From the NCBI GenBank assembly GCA_011037195.1, contig JAAEAF010000374.1:1-64000 (forward strand): a stretch of 64,000 bases of DNA. Reading direction: 5' to 3'. The stretch comes from Triatoma infestans (taxonomy: Eukaryota; Arthropoda; Insecta; Hemiptera; Reduviidae). Below, piece by piece: positions 1-10,263 of the stretch. The notes under the pieces were generated by a model. The model was given only the letters and a program-made list of their open reading frames with translations. It was not told the DNA's origin and did no database searches. Both the position numbers and the translations under genes were made by a program. Each line of letters opens with the position of its first letter. Within the stretch, counting starts at the first letter, position 1.

Positions 1-16
1 TTTCTAGCGAAGCGGT

Positions 17-92
17 CTGTGTATGTTTTTGTGTGTGTATATATGTGTGTGTGTGTGTGTTTTATGTGTATGTTTATGTGCGTGTGAGTGTA
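17..92. repeat. (GT)n microsatellite
   Basis: Alternating GT with short TAT interruptions. The open frames across it are low-complexity products of the repeat and are not called as genes. Confidence 0.9.
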
Positions 93-340
93 CAAAATAT
101 CTCAAAAACAAAAGATCGCTATAAATATCTCAACCCCGTTTATTATGTATCTCCGCTTCATTTGGCGCCAAGATTTCGCTCAAACTCCATCAACCAGAAG
201 TGTGCGAATTTACAGAATTGTTTTTTTTTTTTTTTATTCGGTTTTTATCTTCTTTTCTTTCCCGAAAACTACTCTAACTACTTTCTTTTTTAATCTTTGT
301 GTTTACTATCTGAGCACATAAAAACGCCTATCACTTTTAT

Positions 341-608
341 TTGAAACCTTTTTATCCAGGAAAAAATTTTTTTTTGAAGAAACATTTCAAATGTTATTAG
401 GGTTTTTTCAATGTTATTTTCACTTTCTTCTGGTTTACAATGTAAGATACATTATGCCATGTATGCTAATCAACAAATCCATCCACACCCCACCAACTCT
501 TGTTTTTTTAGGGCAACTCAAAAAATTGGCAGATTTAAAAAAAAAATGTCAATTTTAAAATAATTATTAACTAAGAATAAAAGAATGTCATGTGAGTGTA
601 TCATATCA
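341..608 (-). repeat. Old, decayed family A fragment
   Basis: Contains the family A phrase 'ttttatttgaaac' followed by a GG(A)n motif, and ends with a degraded copy of the family A terminus (tgtgagtgtatcatatcag, against gtgtgagtgtttcacaccag in fresh copies). Strongly diverged, so its limits are approximate. Confidence 0.5.
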
Positions 609-1369
609 GGGGAGGGTGTTGGTGTAGTGGTTATGAGCATAGACTTGTAAGCGGGAGGTCCCCAGTTCGAGTACTGCGTACAGCTATATTTTATATTGGT
701 GTAATGTTTTTGGTGTGTGATGTGTATAGGTAGCGTTGTGGCGTGAGCGTTTTAGCGAAAAGGGCTTGTGTTTGTTTGAGATAGAATATAAGAATATAAT
801 CAAGAAAGCACCACTGATTATGAAATAAATATATTTTCTAACTGAATTTAAATAGCTTTATAATATCACAGCGATTAAGTATAAATCAATTAATTAATCT
901 AGATTAGATGCTAAACTCTTATGTTTTAACTTATAACTGGCACTGATACTAAGAGAGCAATTCCTGAAGTGTTCTGGCTTTCTGAAGTAGAATGCCTGTA
1001 TGGTTTGAAGGCTGAGTTAAGACTGTCTACTCTTTACTCTTTTAAAGCTGATGGCTCTCTTCTTTGGAATTGCTCTCTCTCTCGCGGGGGAATTCTCTTA
1101 TACAAAAGAGTTACCCTAACGGGATTTCGTGCCTTTGTTTAATGATCCCAATTTACAGTACCTGACACTAAAATACATTCTTTTTGAAGATAAATTCACA
1201 GTCTAATATATTAACAAAATTAGATAAATTATTTTTTAAAAACTATTATTTTTCATTTCGTACTTCCATACATTGGTTTCAAAAATGTTAATAGTAAAGT
1301 AGGTACTTCCGCCCCTAATAGGTGACATCTAATTTGGTAGTTGGACGTTAAGCCCGCCTGAAAAAAAAA
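609..1369 (+). mobile_element. tRNA-derived SINE split by a solo LTR
   Basis: The SINE occupies 609-699 and 1273-1369, with the LTR of the next entry in between. The head resembles a tRNA: an A-box-like ggtgtagtggttatgagc, an anticodon-loop-like cttgtaa (triplet TGT, as in threonine tRNA) and a B-box-like cagttcgagta. The body ends ttggacgttaagcccgcctg followed by an A tail (1361-1369). It is a retroposon made from RNA polymerase III transcripts and is not a working tRNA: the cloverleaf is degraded and has a long 3' body. A second head copy lies at 3951-4037. Confidence 0.75.
700..1272 (-). mobile_element. Solo LTR of gypsy-type family G
   Basis: About 573 bp, ends TGTAATG...CATACA, flanked by the 4-bp duplication TTGG (696-699 and 1273-1276). 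It shares long blocks with the LTR at 60592-61271, including gagcgttttagcgaaaaggg, the ctctctctctcgcgggggaa block and aattgctctctct. Sense is minus, judged from the polypurine tract beside the 60592 copy. A solo LTR is the product of recombination between two LTRs after insertion. It landed inside the body of the SINE, so it is the younger of the two. Confidence 0.88.
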
Positions 1370-1547
1370 GACATTACTCTTTACTTTACTTTATATATAT
1401 AATAAATACTTTACTTTATATATATAAAACATAAAGCCATGTACGCTGTTTTCCATGTAAGAACTTTGTGCACTTAAAGAAAGCTTTTGTTTATCACTAT
1501 TATATAGTAGAAACTTTTACATAACTAGTTTTGGTGGCTTACAATTG

Positions 1548-1582
1548 GCCAAACATTTCGGCATTACTTCAACCTTCTTCAG
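1548..1582 (-). other. Hammerhead-like / Penelope-type motif
   Basis: On the minus strand: CTGAAGA, one extra A, a GG...CC closed loop, then GAAA and TGTTTGG. The same arrangement recurs at 27800-27834, 54933-54965 and in the family C arms. Similar phrases occur at the ends of Penelope-like retroelements, some of which carry hammerhead ribozymes. The extra base before helix II departs from the active consensus, so cleavage is not claimed. Confidence 0.4.
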
Positions 1583-1654
1583 AGAAGTAACTTTAAACTT
1601 AAGCATACTCCAACGATTTTCTTTAAATTTTGTAGTAATAACTACATCATAGAA

Positions 1655-1895
1655 AATTGCTACAACTTCTATTTGAAACATTTCTCCAGGTAAATATATT
1701 TAACAGGGTCGAGTGATTTTTTTTTTTTTTTTTGGAGAGTAGTGGGGGACTCGCTTTTTCCTCTAAATTGTTATTTTAATTTATTATATGTTTCTATTAT
1801 ATCCATTTAATATTAATCATATAATAATTAAAAATGTTGCCAAAATTTCAAATTTGAAGAAAATCGGTTAACCGGAAGAATTATCGGTTTTGAAG
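1655..1895 (-). repeat. Old family A core fragment
   Basis: Carries the order of family A core landmarks: ctatttgaaacatttctcc, a G-rich stretch, an aattaat-type block, and aaaatcggttaaccggaag at the end. A poly(T) run sits inside it. Limits approximate. Confidence 0.6.
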
Positions 1896-2160
1896 AAGAA
1901 TCGAGGAAGTTTTAGAAGATTCTCCATCGGTATAAATAGTGGGACCACAGAGAGTTGAGAGAGTTTTTCCAGTTACAAACGAAGTCACTAGTTTGTGAAA
2001 AGTGTATAAAAAGTGAACAAAGTGAACTTTTGTGGTTTAAACGGTGAAGTAATTATTATTAAATGTTGTATTTTGTAATTTATTGTGTATAACAATAAAT
2101 TGGTGTTTTCTTTATTGAAGTTTAGAGTATTTTATCTATACGAACCCACTTAAAACTAGT
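1896..2160 (+). promoter_or_regulatory. LTR-like promoter block of unknown family
   Basis: A TATA-like ggtataaatagtggg near 1930 is followed about 25-30 bp later by purine-rich sequence with tccagtta, and an AATAAA-type signal (acaataaattggtg) lies near 2092. It sits inside old family A sequence that resumes about 2195. TATA box, leader and poly(A) signal in about 200 bp suggest a partial LTR. I see no matching second copy and no duplication, so this is an inference. Confidence 0.3.
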
Positions 2161-2677
2161 TGCAGTAGGTAGTTTAGAGGGAAAAACGTTGCAATATAGA
2201 GACCTATCACTTTTGTTTGTAGTTTTTTCGAAGAAAATTTATTTAAGTTGATTTTTGGAGGAGGAGGGGGAGATTCTGCTTTTCTCAAACAAGTCGTTTT
2301 ATAAAGCTAAGATTCTCCCATTCATGTAAACTGTAGGCAACTAAACAATTACAAATTCCAGTAAGAGAAAGTCACGTAAGTATTTCCCACACCAAATACT
2401 TTCTTTGATTTTAAAGTTGGACAAAATTTGTTTCGTCTTTTTCGATTATATAAAAACTATTGAAGGCTTGAGATAAAACTTTCAGATCAAAATAGAGTTT
2501 TGCATAATTTCTTATCCCTCTTTTAAGAAAATGGACTTATTATAAATGCAAAAACCGTTAGAGCAATCTCTTCAGTGTTCATAATTGCAATTAAAGAGAA
2601 ACCGGGTGAAAGCGAACTAAGTGCGGAAGGAGAACTCTGCGGGTTGTTAAGAAAATGGATAACGTTAAGAGTGTATA

Positions 2678-2720
2678 TATATATATATACAGGCACTGCT
2701 GGCGGATAATAGCTCTGGCT

Positions 2721-2760
<40 letters not shown>
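2678..2760. repeat. (TA)n and (CA)n microsatellite
   Basis: A TA tract at about 2681-2691 and a pure CA tract at about 2725-2758. The open frames crossing it are repeat artefacts. Confidence 0.9.
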
Positions 2761-2761
<1 letters not shown>

Positions 2762-2762
<1 letters not shown>

Positions 2763-3933
2763 CTCAAATGGAAGCAAATGGGTTATCCCACTTCTGGCCG
2801 GTTGTTTAAAAGGAGCACGGCTAAGGAAAATGAAGTAGTAAAGTGTGAGACGTTTATAGGATGAGTTTAAAGTTGTAGGGTGCCAAAATGGTTGCTCCAC
2901 TTGGCATCAGCACGCAGCGTTGCTAACTATTTCAGGTTTTTGATCCACTTAGGATTACCCTATTTCTAATTAAACGCATTCTACTGGAATGAAATTTAAG
3001 GTGTTACCTTTTACTAAGTACCTACCTCCCCATCCACTCTTGTTGTGGGTGGGTCCTATCTTCTAGAATAAAAGGTGCTTTAAACACTGCTGATTGCTTA
3101 GGGAACTCCCCCAAAGATATTTGGCTTCCTCCTTTTCTCACAAAATTCTGTAGGATATATGTTTAAACCATTTTACACATATAATTCAATATTTTAAAGA
3201 TGAAAGAACATACAATACGACCTACTTTCTATTATGGCATCTCATTCTCTCTTTTAACTAAAATTTACCTAATCTACATTTTGATTTAATTAGGACACTG
3301 TAAGTTCTTATTAATACTTAAACATTGTTGCTAAAGAAACACAATTCCCTTGCTTTGTGTATGGTAAACATAATCAACTTTTAAACCTAATCAGTCCTCC
3401 TTGAGACGGTAATACATCAAGACGGCGAGGGATCCAACGAACATGATTAATTAATACTCGACACTTGTGCACTGTCTCACCCACATAAAAGCTATATATC
3501 TCTTTTCTTCACCGCATCATTTTCGTGTTATGTAAAACCTTATGTACCAAGTATGTATATATATATGACTCAACTAGTTTAACTAGACAAGTAATAGTAT
3601 TATTAATTTACATTATAATCACATGTGACTAGTATATAACACTATAAAAAAAAATCTATCGTTAAAAAAAAAAAAAGGTTAATTAAAAGTGACAATGCGG
3701 GTTTAAACCAATTAACTTCCAAAAAAATCTTAGTGTCTATTTTTAATATTTTTTTTCAGTCCCTACTATGCAATTTAAGACAGCATTTATCGAAGGAAAC
3801 ATTCCATTTTATAATTAATATCATGAGTAAAAATTTGTTACGATAGCCTTATTAAAATGATGATGTTTTATGAGGTAAGCGAAATAGTAAAATTTTGGTA
3901 AATTTTAAATTGGAAAAAAAAAATCGGGTGCGA
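2762..3933. other. No recognisable feature
   Basis: AT-rich sequence with homopolymer runs. I see no conserved coding frame, element end or structured repeat apart from a TA tract near 3553. Bases 2196-2650 likewise hold only old family A-like fragments. Confidence 0.4.
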
Positions 3934-3950
3934 AATGTATACGACTTGGG

Positions 3951-4037
3951 TCGGGTGTGGGTGTAGTGGTTATGAGCATGGACTTGTAAGTGAGAGAACC
4001 CCAGTTCGAGTCCCACGTAAATAAAAAAAAAAAAAAA
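3951..4037 (+). mobile_element. tRNA(Thr-UGU)-like SINE, short copy
   Basis: Same head as the SINE at 609: gtgtagtggttatgagcatg, then gacttgtaag (TGT triplet), then B-box-like ccagttcgagtcccacg, ending in a 15-base A tail (4023-4037). It lacks the body of the 609 copy. A possible imperfect duplication (aaatgtatacgactt at 3934 against aaatgtataaaacgactt at 4060) lies outside it. Confidence 0.7.
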
Positions 4038-4183
4038 TTTAATGAGTGGTAGGAATAGAAAATGTATAAAACGACTTCTTTATAGTATAACCTCTGCAAT
4101 CAATACCTCCCTTAAATGATTTTTTTTTGTATAACTTTCAAACAAAAGTGATAGGCCTCTGAATGTACAGTTACTATGCCAAG

Positions 4184-4533
4184 TATAATGGATGTGAGAA
4201 TGAGAGATTTAGAGAGAATGAATTTATGAATGAGATTGGAAATAAACTAGATGATGTGCTGAACACTGTATGATAAATAGAACGCACAAACTGCAAGGAC
4301 TTCACAGTTAAATAGAAGCTAGGTAGCGAGAGAATAATAAAGAGACAGACTGGCTGAGTAATAAGGTAGTAGTTAGGTTGCTGACTGGAATTACTGTTAC
4401 AAAACTGTCCTAACTATTTCGCTATCGCTCTACGTATATGAATCGACCCTCCCTAGTCTAACCTAGGTTGGGAGGAGGTAACTAACGTTTTATTCATTTA
4501 ATGACTGTCTCTTCGCTCTTCGGATCCTATGAT
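4184..4533 (-). mobile_element. Partial LTR, family B
   Basis: Reverse complement of most of the solo LTR at 48426-48828. Shared blocks include the gaacactgtat, gcacaaactgcaaggacttc, cagactggctgagtaa and cgctcttcggatcctatga regions. Its terminal bases are degraded (TATAATGG instead of TGTAATGG), and the far end stops about 20 bp short of the LTR terminus, joined to old family A sequence. No duplication is visible, so this is a deleted copy. Confidence 0.75.
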
Positions 4534-5034
4534 CACAAATTTAGTGAAATCAGTCAGTGTTTTTATGGAGAAAATTGTAGAAAACCTAAAAAAAAATTGT
4601 TCAGTAAAGTCGAACTTCCGGTTCTTCCGGTGGAAAAACCTTATTGTCAGGTCTTCTGGAAGAATTTGAACGACATTTCAAGTTTGATCTTTGATTTTCA
4701 ATTTTTGAGTTATGAGTTAACCACATAAACCACACACCGACCTTCCTAAAAATTTCTAAAAACCCCACCTTTTTGGACTCAGAGGACCATTTATTTCAAA
4801 TTTAACTTCAAAAATTCCACTTAACTATCTAAAATCAACTTTTCTTGGATATAATTGTTGCAAATTAATGTTATAGATTTACATCTGTGCATATACGAGT
4901 AGTATTCCAAGTTTAAAGAAATTCGTTGCAAATGGTTTTGGAGAAAACTATGAAAAACTTGAAAATCTTTCTCTCTAAAAGGGCGCACTTCCGGTTAACC
5001 GATATTCTTCAAATTTGGAATTCTATCAATGCTT
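4534..5034 (+). repeat. Old family A copy
   Basis: Landmarks in family A order: aaatttagtgaaatc, ttgttcagtaaagtcg, acttccggt, ttttgagttatgagtta with a degenerate CA tract, ccacctttttggactcag, then a second block with gtttaaagaaattcgttg and cgcacttccggttaaccg. The open frame at 4501-4728 inside it is not supported as a gene. Confidence 0.7.
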
Positions 5035-5045
5035 CTAATGCGTAT

Positions 5046-5404
5046 TTTCCATGATAGCCTACTGTTTCTTGCATCCACCGGTTTAGGGCGTTCGCCCATC
5101 AACAGGATGTTTTTGTCAAAACAGTGTGTTAACACAGACTTGCATAGAGCAAATTTAGTTGATAAACTCAATTTATCAACTGAATTTGCTCTATGCAAGT
5201 ATATGTTATCACACTGTTTTGACAAAAACATCCCGATGAGTGTATCAATTAAATTTGCTATGTGCAAGTCTATGTTATCACACTGTTTTGACAAAATATC
5301 CTGATGATGATGGAGTGAACCGGTCGATGGCCCTCAAAAAGAGCCAGCCTATCACGGAAAATATCTCTTGATACTTTCCAGTTTTGCGGACCCAACTACA
5401 ATAG
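5046..5404. mobile_element. Foldback element, family C, rearranged
   Basis: Two inverted arms around a centre near 5160-5175. The left arm runs from tgatagcctactg through accggtttagggcgttcgcc and aacagtgtgttaacacag to gcatagagcaaattt. The right arm is its complement, ending ccagttttgcggacccaac near 5400. Part of the right arm (about 5225-5300) is duplicated in tandem. Other copies: 21690-21885 and 60380-60570 (left arms), 30270-30425 (right arm), 50160-50450 (complete). No coding capacity. The arms carry the hammerhead-like motif, degraded here. Confidence 0.75.
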
Positions 5405-5421
5405 ATATTATATAGGTGGTC

Positions 5422-6070
5422 TGTAATAGGATCTAAAGTGAGGATCCATAGCAGAGGAAGAGAGACAAAAATAACAGGACCACTCTCTCGGACTAGAGTG
5501 ATAAAGGTAAATGACACATTGTGACTGGCGAGTGAACTCTGTTGTATATATCTCCCGTCGCTGTATTTATGCAGTTTCTCCCACTCTAATCCGAGAAAGC
5601 GGTCTTGTCAGATGTAATAGGATCTAAAGAGAGGATCCATAGCAGAGAAAGAGAGAGACAAGAATGACATGACCACTCTCTCGGATTAGAGTGGTAAAGG
5701 GTGAGGTAAATGACACGTTGTGACTGGCCACTGAACTCTGTTGTATATCTATCTCCCGTCGCTATATTTATGCAGTTTGTCCCCTTCTAATCCGAGAGAG
5801 TGGTCCTGTCAGATGTAATAGGATCCAAAGAGACGATCCATAGCAGAGAAAGAGAGACAAAAAAATTACAGGACCACTCTCTTGGACTCGGAGAGTGGGA
5901 GAAACTGCATAAATACTGCGACGGGATATAGATATACAACAGAGTTCACTCGCCAGTCATAACGTGTCATTTACCTCACACTTTACCACTCTAGTCCGAG
6001 CGAGTGGTCCTGTCATTTTTGTCTCTCTTTCTCTGCTATGAATCCTCTCTTTGGATCCTATTACATACAT
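5422..6070. mobile_element. Compound palindromic LTR-derived element
   Basis: Begins TGTAATAGGATC and ends GGATCCTATTACA (plus TACAT), flanked by GGTC at 5418-5421 and 6071-6074. Inside, a promoter-half unit of LTR family D (ccactctctcggac, a TATA-like cataaatac and gttcactcgccagtca, in one or the other orientation) occurs about three times: two in tandem (from 5422 and about 5616) and a third (from about 5816) continuing into an inverted copy. Family D solo LTRs at 25998 and 59141 contain one such unit. It has no internal coding region. Confidence 0.7.
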
Positions 6071-6119
6071 GGTCAAACCAAACATTGTACTGAAGTGTCA
6101 CTTGCAAGGAAAACATAAC

Positions 6120-6560
6120 GCTAGGGTTCCCCCAGAACCCTACTGAAAAAAAAATCAATTTTCCCGGGGAAATGTTTCAAATAAAAATAATAGGTATTTA
6201 TGTATGTAGATAGTTTAAAGAAAAATGTAGGTTAAAGAAAATCATGGAAACCGTTTTTGAGAAAACCACATAGAAATGAATGTAGACCCCCTTACCTATC
6301 TATCACTTTTAATTGTGAAAAAATTTTTCACAGGAAAATTAGTGTTAGGAGATACTTTTCAGAGCTGGTACATTTTGACTTAACTCTGAAATTTAGGTTT
6401 AAATATGACTGTACAGTTCCACTTCCAAATAACTTAAAGAATAAATATGTCATTAAGTTTGCCAGGAAATTGAAAACTGAAGCAAAAAGGTTTTTTTTTA
6501 ATGTCTTTTTTTTTTCCCAATCTCTTATTCAGAAACTTTTATGAATTTTTTGATAGTACT
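6120..6560 (-). repeat. Old family A fragment
   Basis: Core landmarks: attttcccggggaaatgttt, caaataaaaataataggtat, tagtttaaagaaaaatg, ccgtttttgagaaaac, then degraded sequence. The open frame at 6257-6544 overlaps it and is not called. Confidence 0.55.
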
Positions 6561-7234
6561 CCCCCATCCGCTCTCGTATTAATTCAAAGCTAAAAATCCC
6601 ATTGCAGACACAGTTCAGCTTCCCCTCGAATTAGTTTATCTTCAATATTCCCATGCCCTGTAGCATTAATCCTGAAAGTCACTCAGCAGTTTTGTTAGTA
6701 ACTGTATGAAGGCTGAATCAAATTCTCTCTTCATTCCAGAGCCCCCCCTCTCTCTCTCTCTCATCGCTCAATTATTCCTCTTTCATTCATTTTTTCCACC
6801 CCCCACCCCCGCTCTGACCTAGGCTGATATTAAATTGTGTCGTATTTGTGGATAACTGAATTGTTAACAGAGAAGCCGCCATGGAGAGAGAGTGAAGAGA
6901 TGCTTGCATGCGTCGGGTTGATCTTTGCATCGTTAGCTGGTCCATTAAATCATTCATTTATTGTTCTTATTGATTTCAGTCTATCAGTGCTGGATTTCTT
7001 TCTTTTTTTTTTAATTGTTGAATTGATTTTCATGATACTCTAGTCTGTTGTAAATTGAAATTCATTCTGTCCTAATTGACATGTTATCTTCTTACTGCTT
7101 TTTACAGTTCATTTAATGGTTTTTATGGTTTTTATAATGGACTCTTTTATGGAAACTTAACATGTGAAACCCACAAAAAAAAAATGTTCAGATTGACCCA
7201 AAACCATTTCTGAATCGTGTTCCGAGGAAATCTT
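6561..7234. other. No recognisable feature
   Basis: Contains a TC-rich tract near 6745-6765 and a pyrimidine-rich stretch. The short frame at 6837-7043 has no recognisable domain. Confidence 0.4.
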
Positions 7235-7920
7235 CGCCAATTTAAGATGTGCCCAATATCTCAGTTGGAATTTCAATCATTTCTAATAGTCAGGCCGCAC
7301 TAAAAGCTTCAAAAATGAACTGCCTCAGATCAAGTTGAGTGCGGGAACACAAAAGTATTGAAGGAAACGAAGAGAGGCAGACACTGTTGCAAAGGAGGGC
7401 GCCTCAAAATCGAACTGATTGGTCCTGATTTTTTTCAACGGTATTTCGTACAAAACCGTCTGCGGGGCCATTGAGTAATGGCTAACACAGAAACAGACAC
7501 TTTATTTTGAAAAATATTACGGAAGATTTTTCTCCTGGGGGAGGCCCTTCAAAGACTCGTTCAATTTATCTTCTTGGTGAAACGGGAAGGAGAATTAGGA
7601 GGAATCATTATCCTGCTCCACAAGTCATTGCCTTTTAAGGAAGCACCTACAAATATATGGTTTTCACTGTGGATCCACCATTGTGGACCAGAAGAACAAG
7701 TCACCGTTTCATCTTCCTAGAGAATGTGAACATTTCTAAAAATTTGGTTCCTGTAATTTTGCGCCAAACCTGGGAATGGAGATTTCTCTAGCCTCAGCCC
7801 TGGCCTTTTTTTTTTAATGATTCAGGGTTGATATTGGTTATCATACGAGGGGTACAACGGGCCCATCGATGGACTAAGTGTAATACCTCCCTAGGGAGGC
7901 CCCGTGTCCTAGATTAGATT
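7235..7920 (+). pseudogene. Decayed LINE 3' end (RNase H and C-terminal region)
   Basis: Conceptual translation across frameshifts gives ISIISNSQAALKA (the RNase H DSQAA motif with D changed to N), then GNERADTVAKEGA-like sequence (end of the HVG-GNE-AD motif), then a LLRKHLQIYGF block typical of the region before the terminal Cys-rich motif in arthropod Jockey/R1-type LINEs. It runs into a 3' UTR with tacctccctagggaggcccc. In life this ORF2 encodes endonuclease, reverse transcriptase and RNase H for target-primed retrotransposition. Here only the 3' part survives, and it is dead. Confidence 0.65.
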
Positions 7921-8014
7921 AAAAGTCATGTTTGCAGACTTTGCTTTTTCATCCAGGTTCATTTTTATATTTTGAGCTTACACTAGATGGCACAGCTGTT
8001 GACACTGAACTTTA

Positions 8015-8629
8015 TTTTTTTTTTTATCGGGGGGGGAGGGCAACGCACTGCGACCTTGATCAAGTCTATTGTGCTATGCCCCCTGGGTGCCACAGGCCTG
8101 CCCATAGCACCCGAACGGATGCCCAGTTGAACATCCGTTCTACAATACCTCCATCAGGTTAAGATCCCTGAGGAATCCTAATATCCTGACGAACTCTAGA
8201 GAGGGTATGTCCCCCTCCTCCACCTGGTAGCTGCCCAGGTTCCTGAACCTTCTCTGTGTGGCAGCCTCGCAGTCTGTTAGGAGATGTATTGGAGTTTCCT
8301 CCAACTCCCCACAGAATCTGCAGGAGCTGTCACTTTCCAAGCCCAGCTTCACCAGGTGTCCTCTAAGTCGGCAATGCCCCGTGAGGAAACCCGTAAGTAC
8401 GCGGAGCTTGTTCTTACTCAATCCAATGCAGGCCTCCGACCTCCGTTGGTTATAATTTCCCAAGCAGATCTTGGCCTGCCGCAACCCGGGGAGGGAGTAC
8501 CAGAGTTGAGATCTCTTCGTTTCCTCCTCCTTCCTAAGTTCCTCTAACAGAAACTGGTCGCTAATCCCACAAAAAGGTTCCGCCCCCAGAAGTGGGGTCA
8601 TAGCGCCTATCTTGGCCAGGGCGTCGGCC
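8015..8629 (-). mobile_element. 5'-truncated LINE (Jockey/R1-type) with 12-bp TSD
   Basis: Flanked by the 12-bp duplication CACTGAACTTTA (8003-8014 and 8630-8641). On the minus strand it starts inside RNase H (ADALAKIGAM), continues through an open C-terminal region of about 160 residues with the signature LTGHCRLRGHL and the zinc-like CRFCGELEETPIHLLTDC, stops near 8140, and has a ~120-bp 3' UTR ending in poly(A) (the T run near 8015-8027). The frame is intact from truncation point to stop, so this is one of the younger insertions. A 12-bp duplication, A tail and 5' truncation are hallmarks of target-primed reverse transcription. Confidence 0.92.
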
Positions 8630-8976
8630 CACTGAACTTTACACTGAACAGTTGAATTTAAGATTTATGAAGTCTTATTAAAAGTAAGGGAATCCCTTTT
8701 TAGTCAATCGAAATAAAGCTATTCTACAACATTATAACGTTCCCGCCCATCATTCGCGTTTTATCTTAGGTAAAATTAGCAAAGTTGGAGGGAGTAAGCG
8801 TTTTGATTATAGACTCAATCTTATATCATCTGATTACGGTCTTTGCCGATCTAATTATGAAGCAATGAGATTAGAATGCCTGGAATTATTCTTCTCATTA
8901 AATAGGAGGCTCCCAGATTTATTTTAAACAATGCTAACACAACATTATTAAATTATTAAATATACTAACACAACAA

Positions 8977-9180
8977 CATATGGCTATCATTTTTATTTGA
9001 AATCTTTTTCTTTAAAAATTCATTTAAGGAAACTCCATTTATGGAAAACGGTGTGCTGCTTAGGAGTCTCTCTAAACTGCCATCTCAATGTAACGTGCGA
9101 TTCAACAACCTAGTATATCAAATTATTTATTATTTATTTGCTCTGTAGCAAAATAGCTGGCTTTGCTAGTGTATAACAGA

Positions 9181-9217
<37 letters not shown>

Positions 9218-9420
9218 AATCATAATTTGTTGCTAAAATTCCATTTATAAAGAAAATTGTTATCCGAAAATACGCTTCTGATGAAAGAAAGTTTTATTTT
9301 ATTTTCTGTTTTTTCCAAAATGGCTCCAACGATTTTCTTCAAATTTGGTCGGAATAATAATTATAATATTTAGTAAAAAAATGTTCAATCTTTCATGAAA
9401 ATCTACAGTTTGATCTCTCG
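8977..9420 (-). repeat. Old family A fragments with (AT)n tract
   Basis: Two pieces carrying tttttatttgaaatc, ttcatttaaggaaactcc and, after a pure AT tract (about 9185-9214), ttccaaaatggctccaacga and tttcttcaaatttggt. Both match family A core units in inverted order. Confidence 0.6.
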
Positions 9421-9591
9421 GATGTTAGAGAAATTAGTGTGAGATTTATATAAGATTTTTGTTTATCCTAACCTCCGAAATCTAATGTGGCTTTACAGTG
9501 GATCATGTATTGATCAGGTTTCTATTCTCCAACAACTTGAATGTCGCCACCGGGTTGTTTTTCATAGACACTTTAAAAAAGGCTTATTGTT

Positions 9592-9895
9592 TTGGCGCAC
9601 CTTCAGTCAACTGGTATTAGCAAATCTATAATCCGTATTGAAAATGAGACGAGAGCAGAATGGATATTCAAATCGGAGAATGATTCATACTTTTCTAATC
9701 TATTCTTCTTCTACGAACAAGTTCTATTAGCACAAAATGAAGATGATATCAATGACATGATGAGAAATTCAAGGCAGAATATGCAAAGTGTGTTTTAGAC
9801 ATGAATTTTGATAAAACGGAATATATGATGGCAAATTTTGATAACGAGTGTATAAAATTAATGACGGCAGTTTGAAAAAGCTATCGAATTTCAAG
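9592..9895 (+). pseudogene. LINE reverse transcriptase fragment
   Basis: Translation includes YEQVLLAQNEDDINDMM, which aligns with the RT active-site block of insect endonuclease-RT LINEs (normally FADDQVLLAQNEDDI). The catalytic aspartates have decayed. After frameshifts come GLDMNFDKTEYMM-like and LKKLSNFKY sequences, the usual continuation through the thumb. It ends where the Tigger element inserted (TA at 9896-9897). The same LINE type supplies the fragments at 20940, 22241 and 45356. Confidence 0.7.
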
Positions 9896-10263
9896 TACAG
9901 TAAACTCCCGATTATCAGGGCTAATGGTGGGGAGGGGCGGCACGGATAATCCAAAAACACGGATAATCTGAACTATAATTATTTATTTATAAAATACAAC
10001 ATATTATACATTTCTAAGGCAGGACAATTATTTTAACATGTTTAATGCTCATTATTAGTAAGATAATCTGTGATTTTGGTTTGTTTGCAGGAATCTTTTA
10101 ATGATTTTTTAATATCAGTTCGAATTTTATAAGAGATATTATGTCGTTATACCGAATTCCCATTTCTCGATGTACTCCAACAAAGTGTCAACAGAATTCA
10201 GAGTCGTGTTGTGACTAATGCTATTGATAATTTCTTCTTCTCCACTTTCAGCTTCATTCTCTT

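Noticed and set aside
609..699. Functional tRNA genes at 609, 3951, 21361 and 57937
   Set aside because: A and B boxes are present, but cloverleafs are incomplete or carry long 3' bodies, A tails or target duplications. They are SINEs.
2523..2900. 125-codon minus frame
   Set aside because: Contains the (CA)n tract as poly-Cys-Val and has no conserved motif.
5046..5404. Family C as an active hammerhead ribozyme
   Set aside because: All copies have an extra base after CUGANGA, helices I and III are not evident, and this copy has lost the GAAA. Kept only as hammerhead-like.
5422..6070. CRISPR-like array because of regular repeats
   Set aside because: Units are ~200 bp LTR pieces, partly inverted, with no spacers; the genome is eukaryotic.
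8258..8547. Plus-strand frames over the LINE at 8015
   Set aside because: Antisense shadows of the LINE C-terminal ORF.
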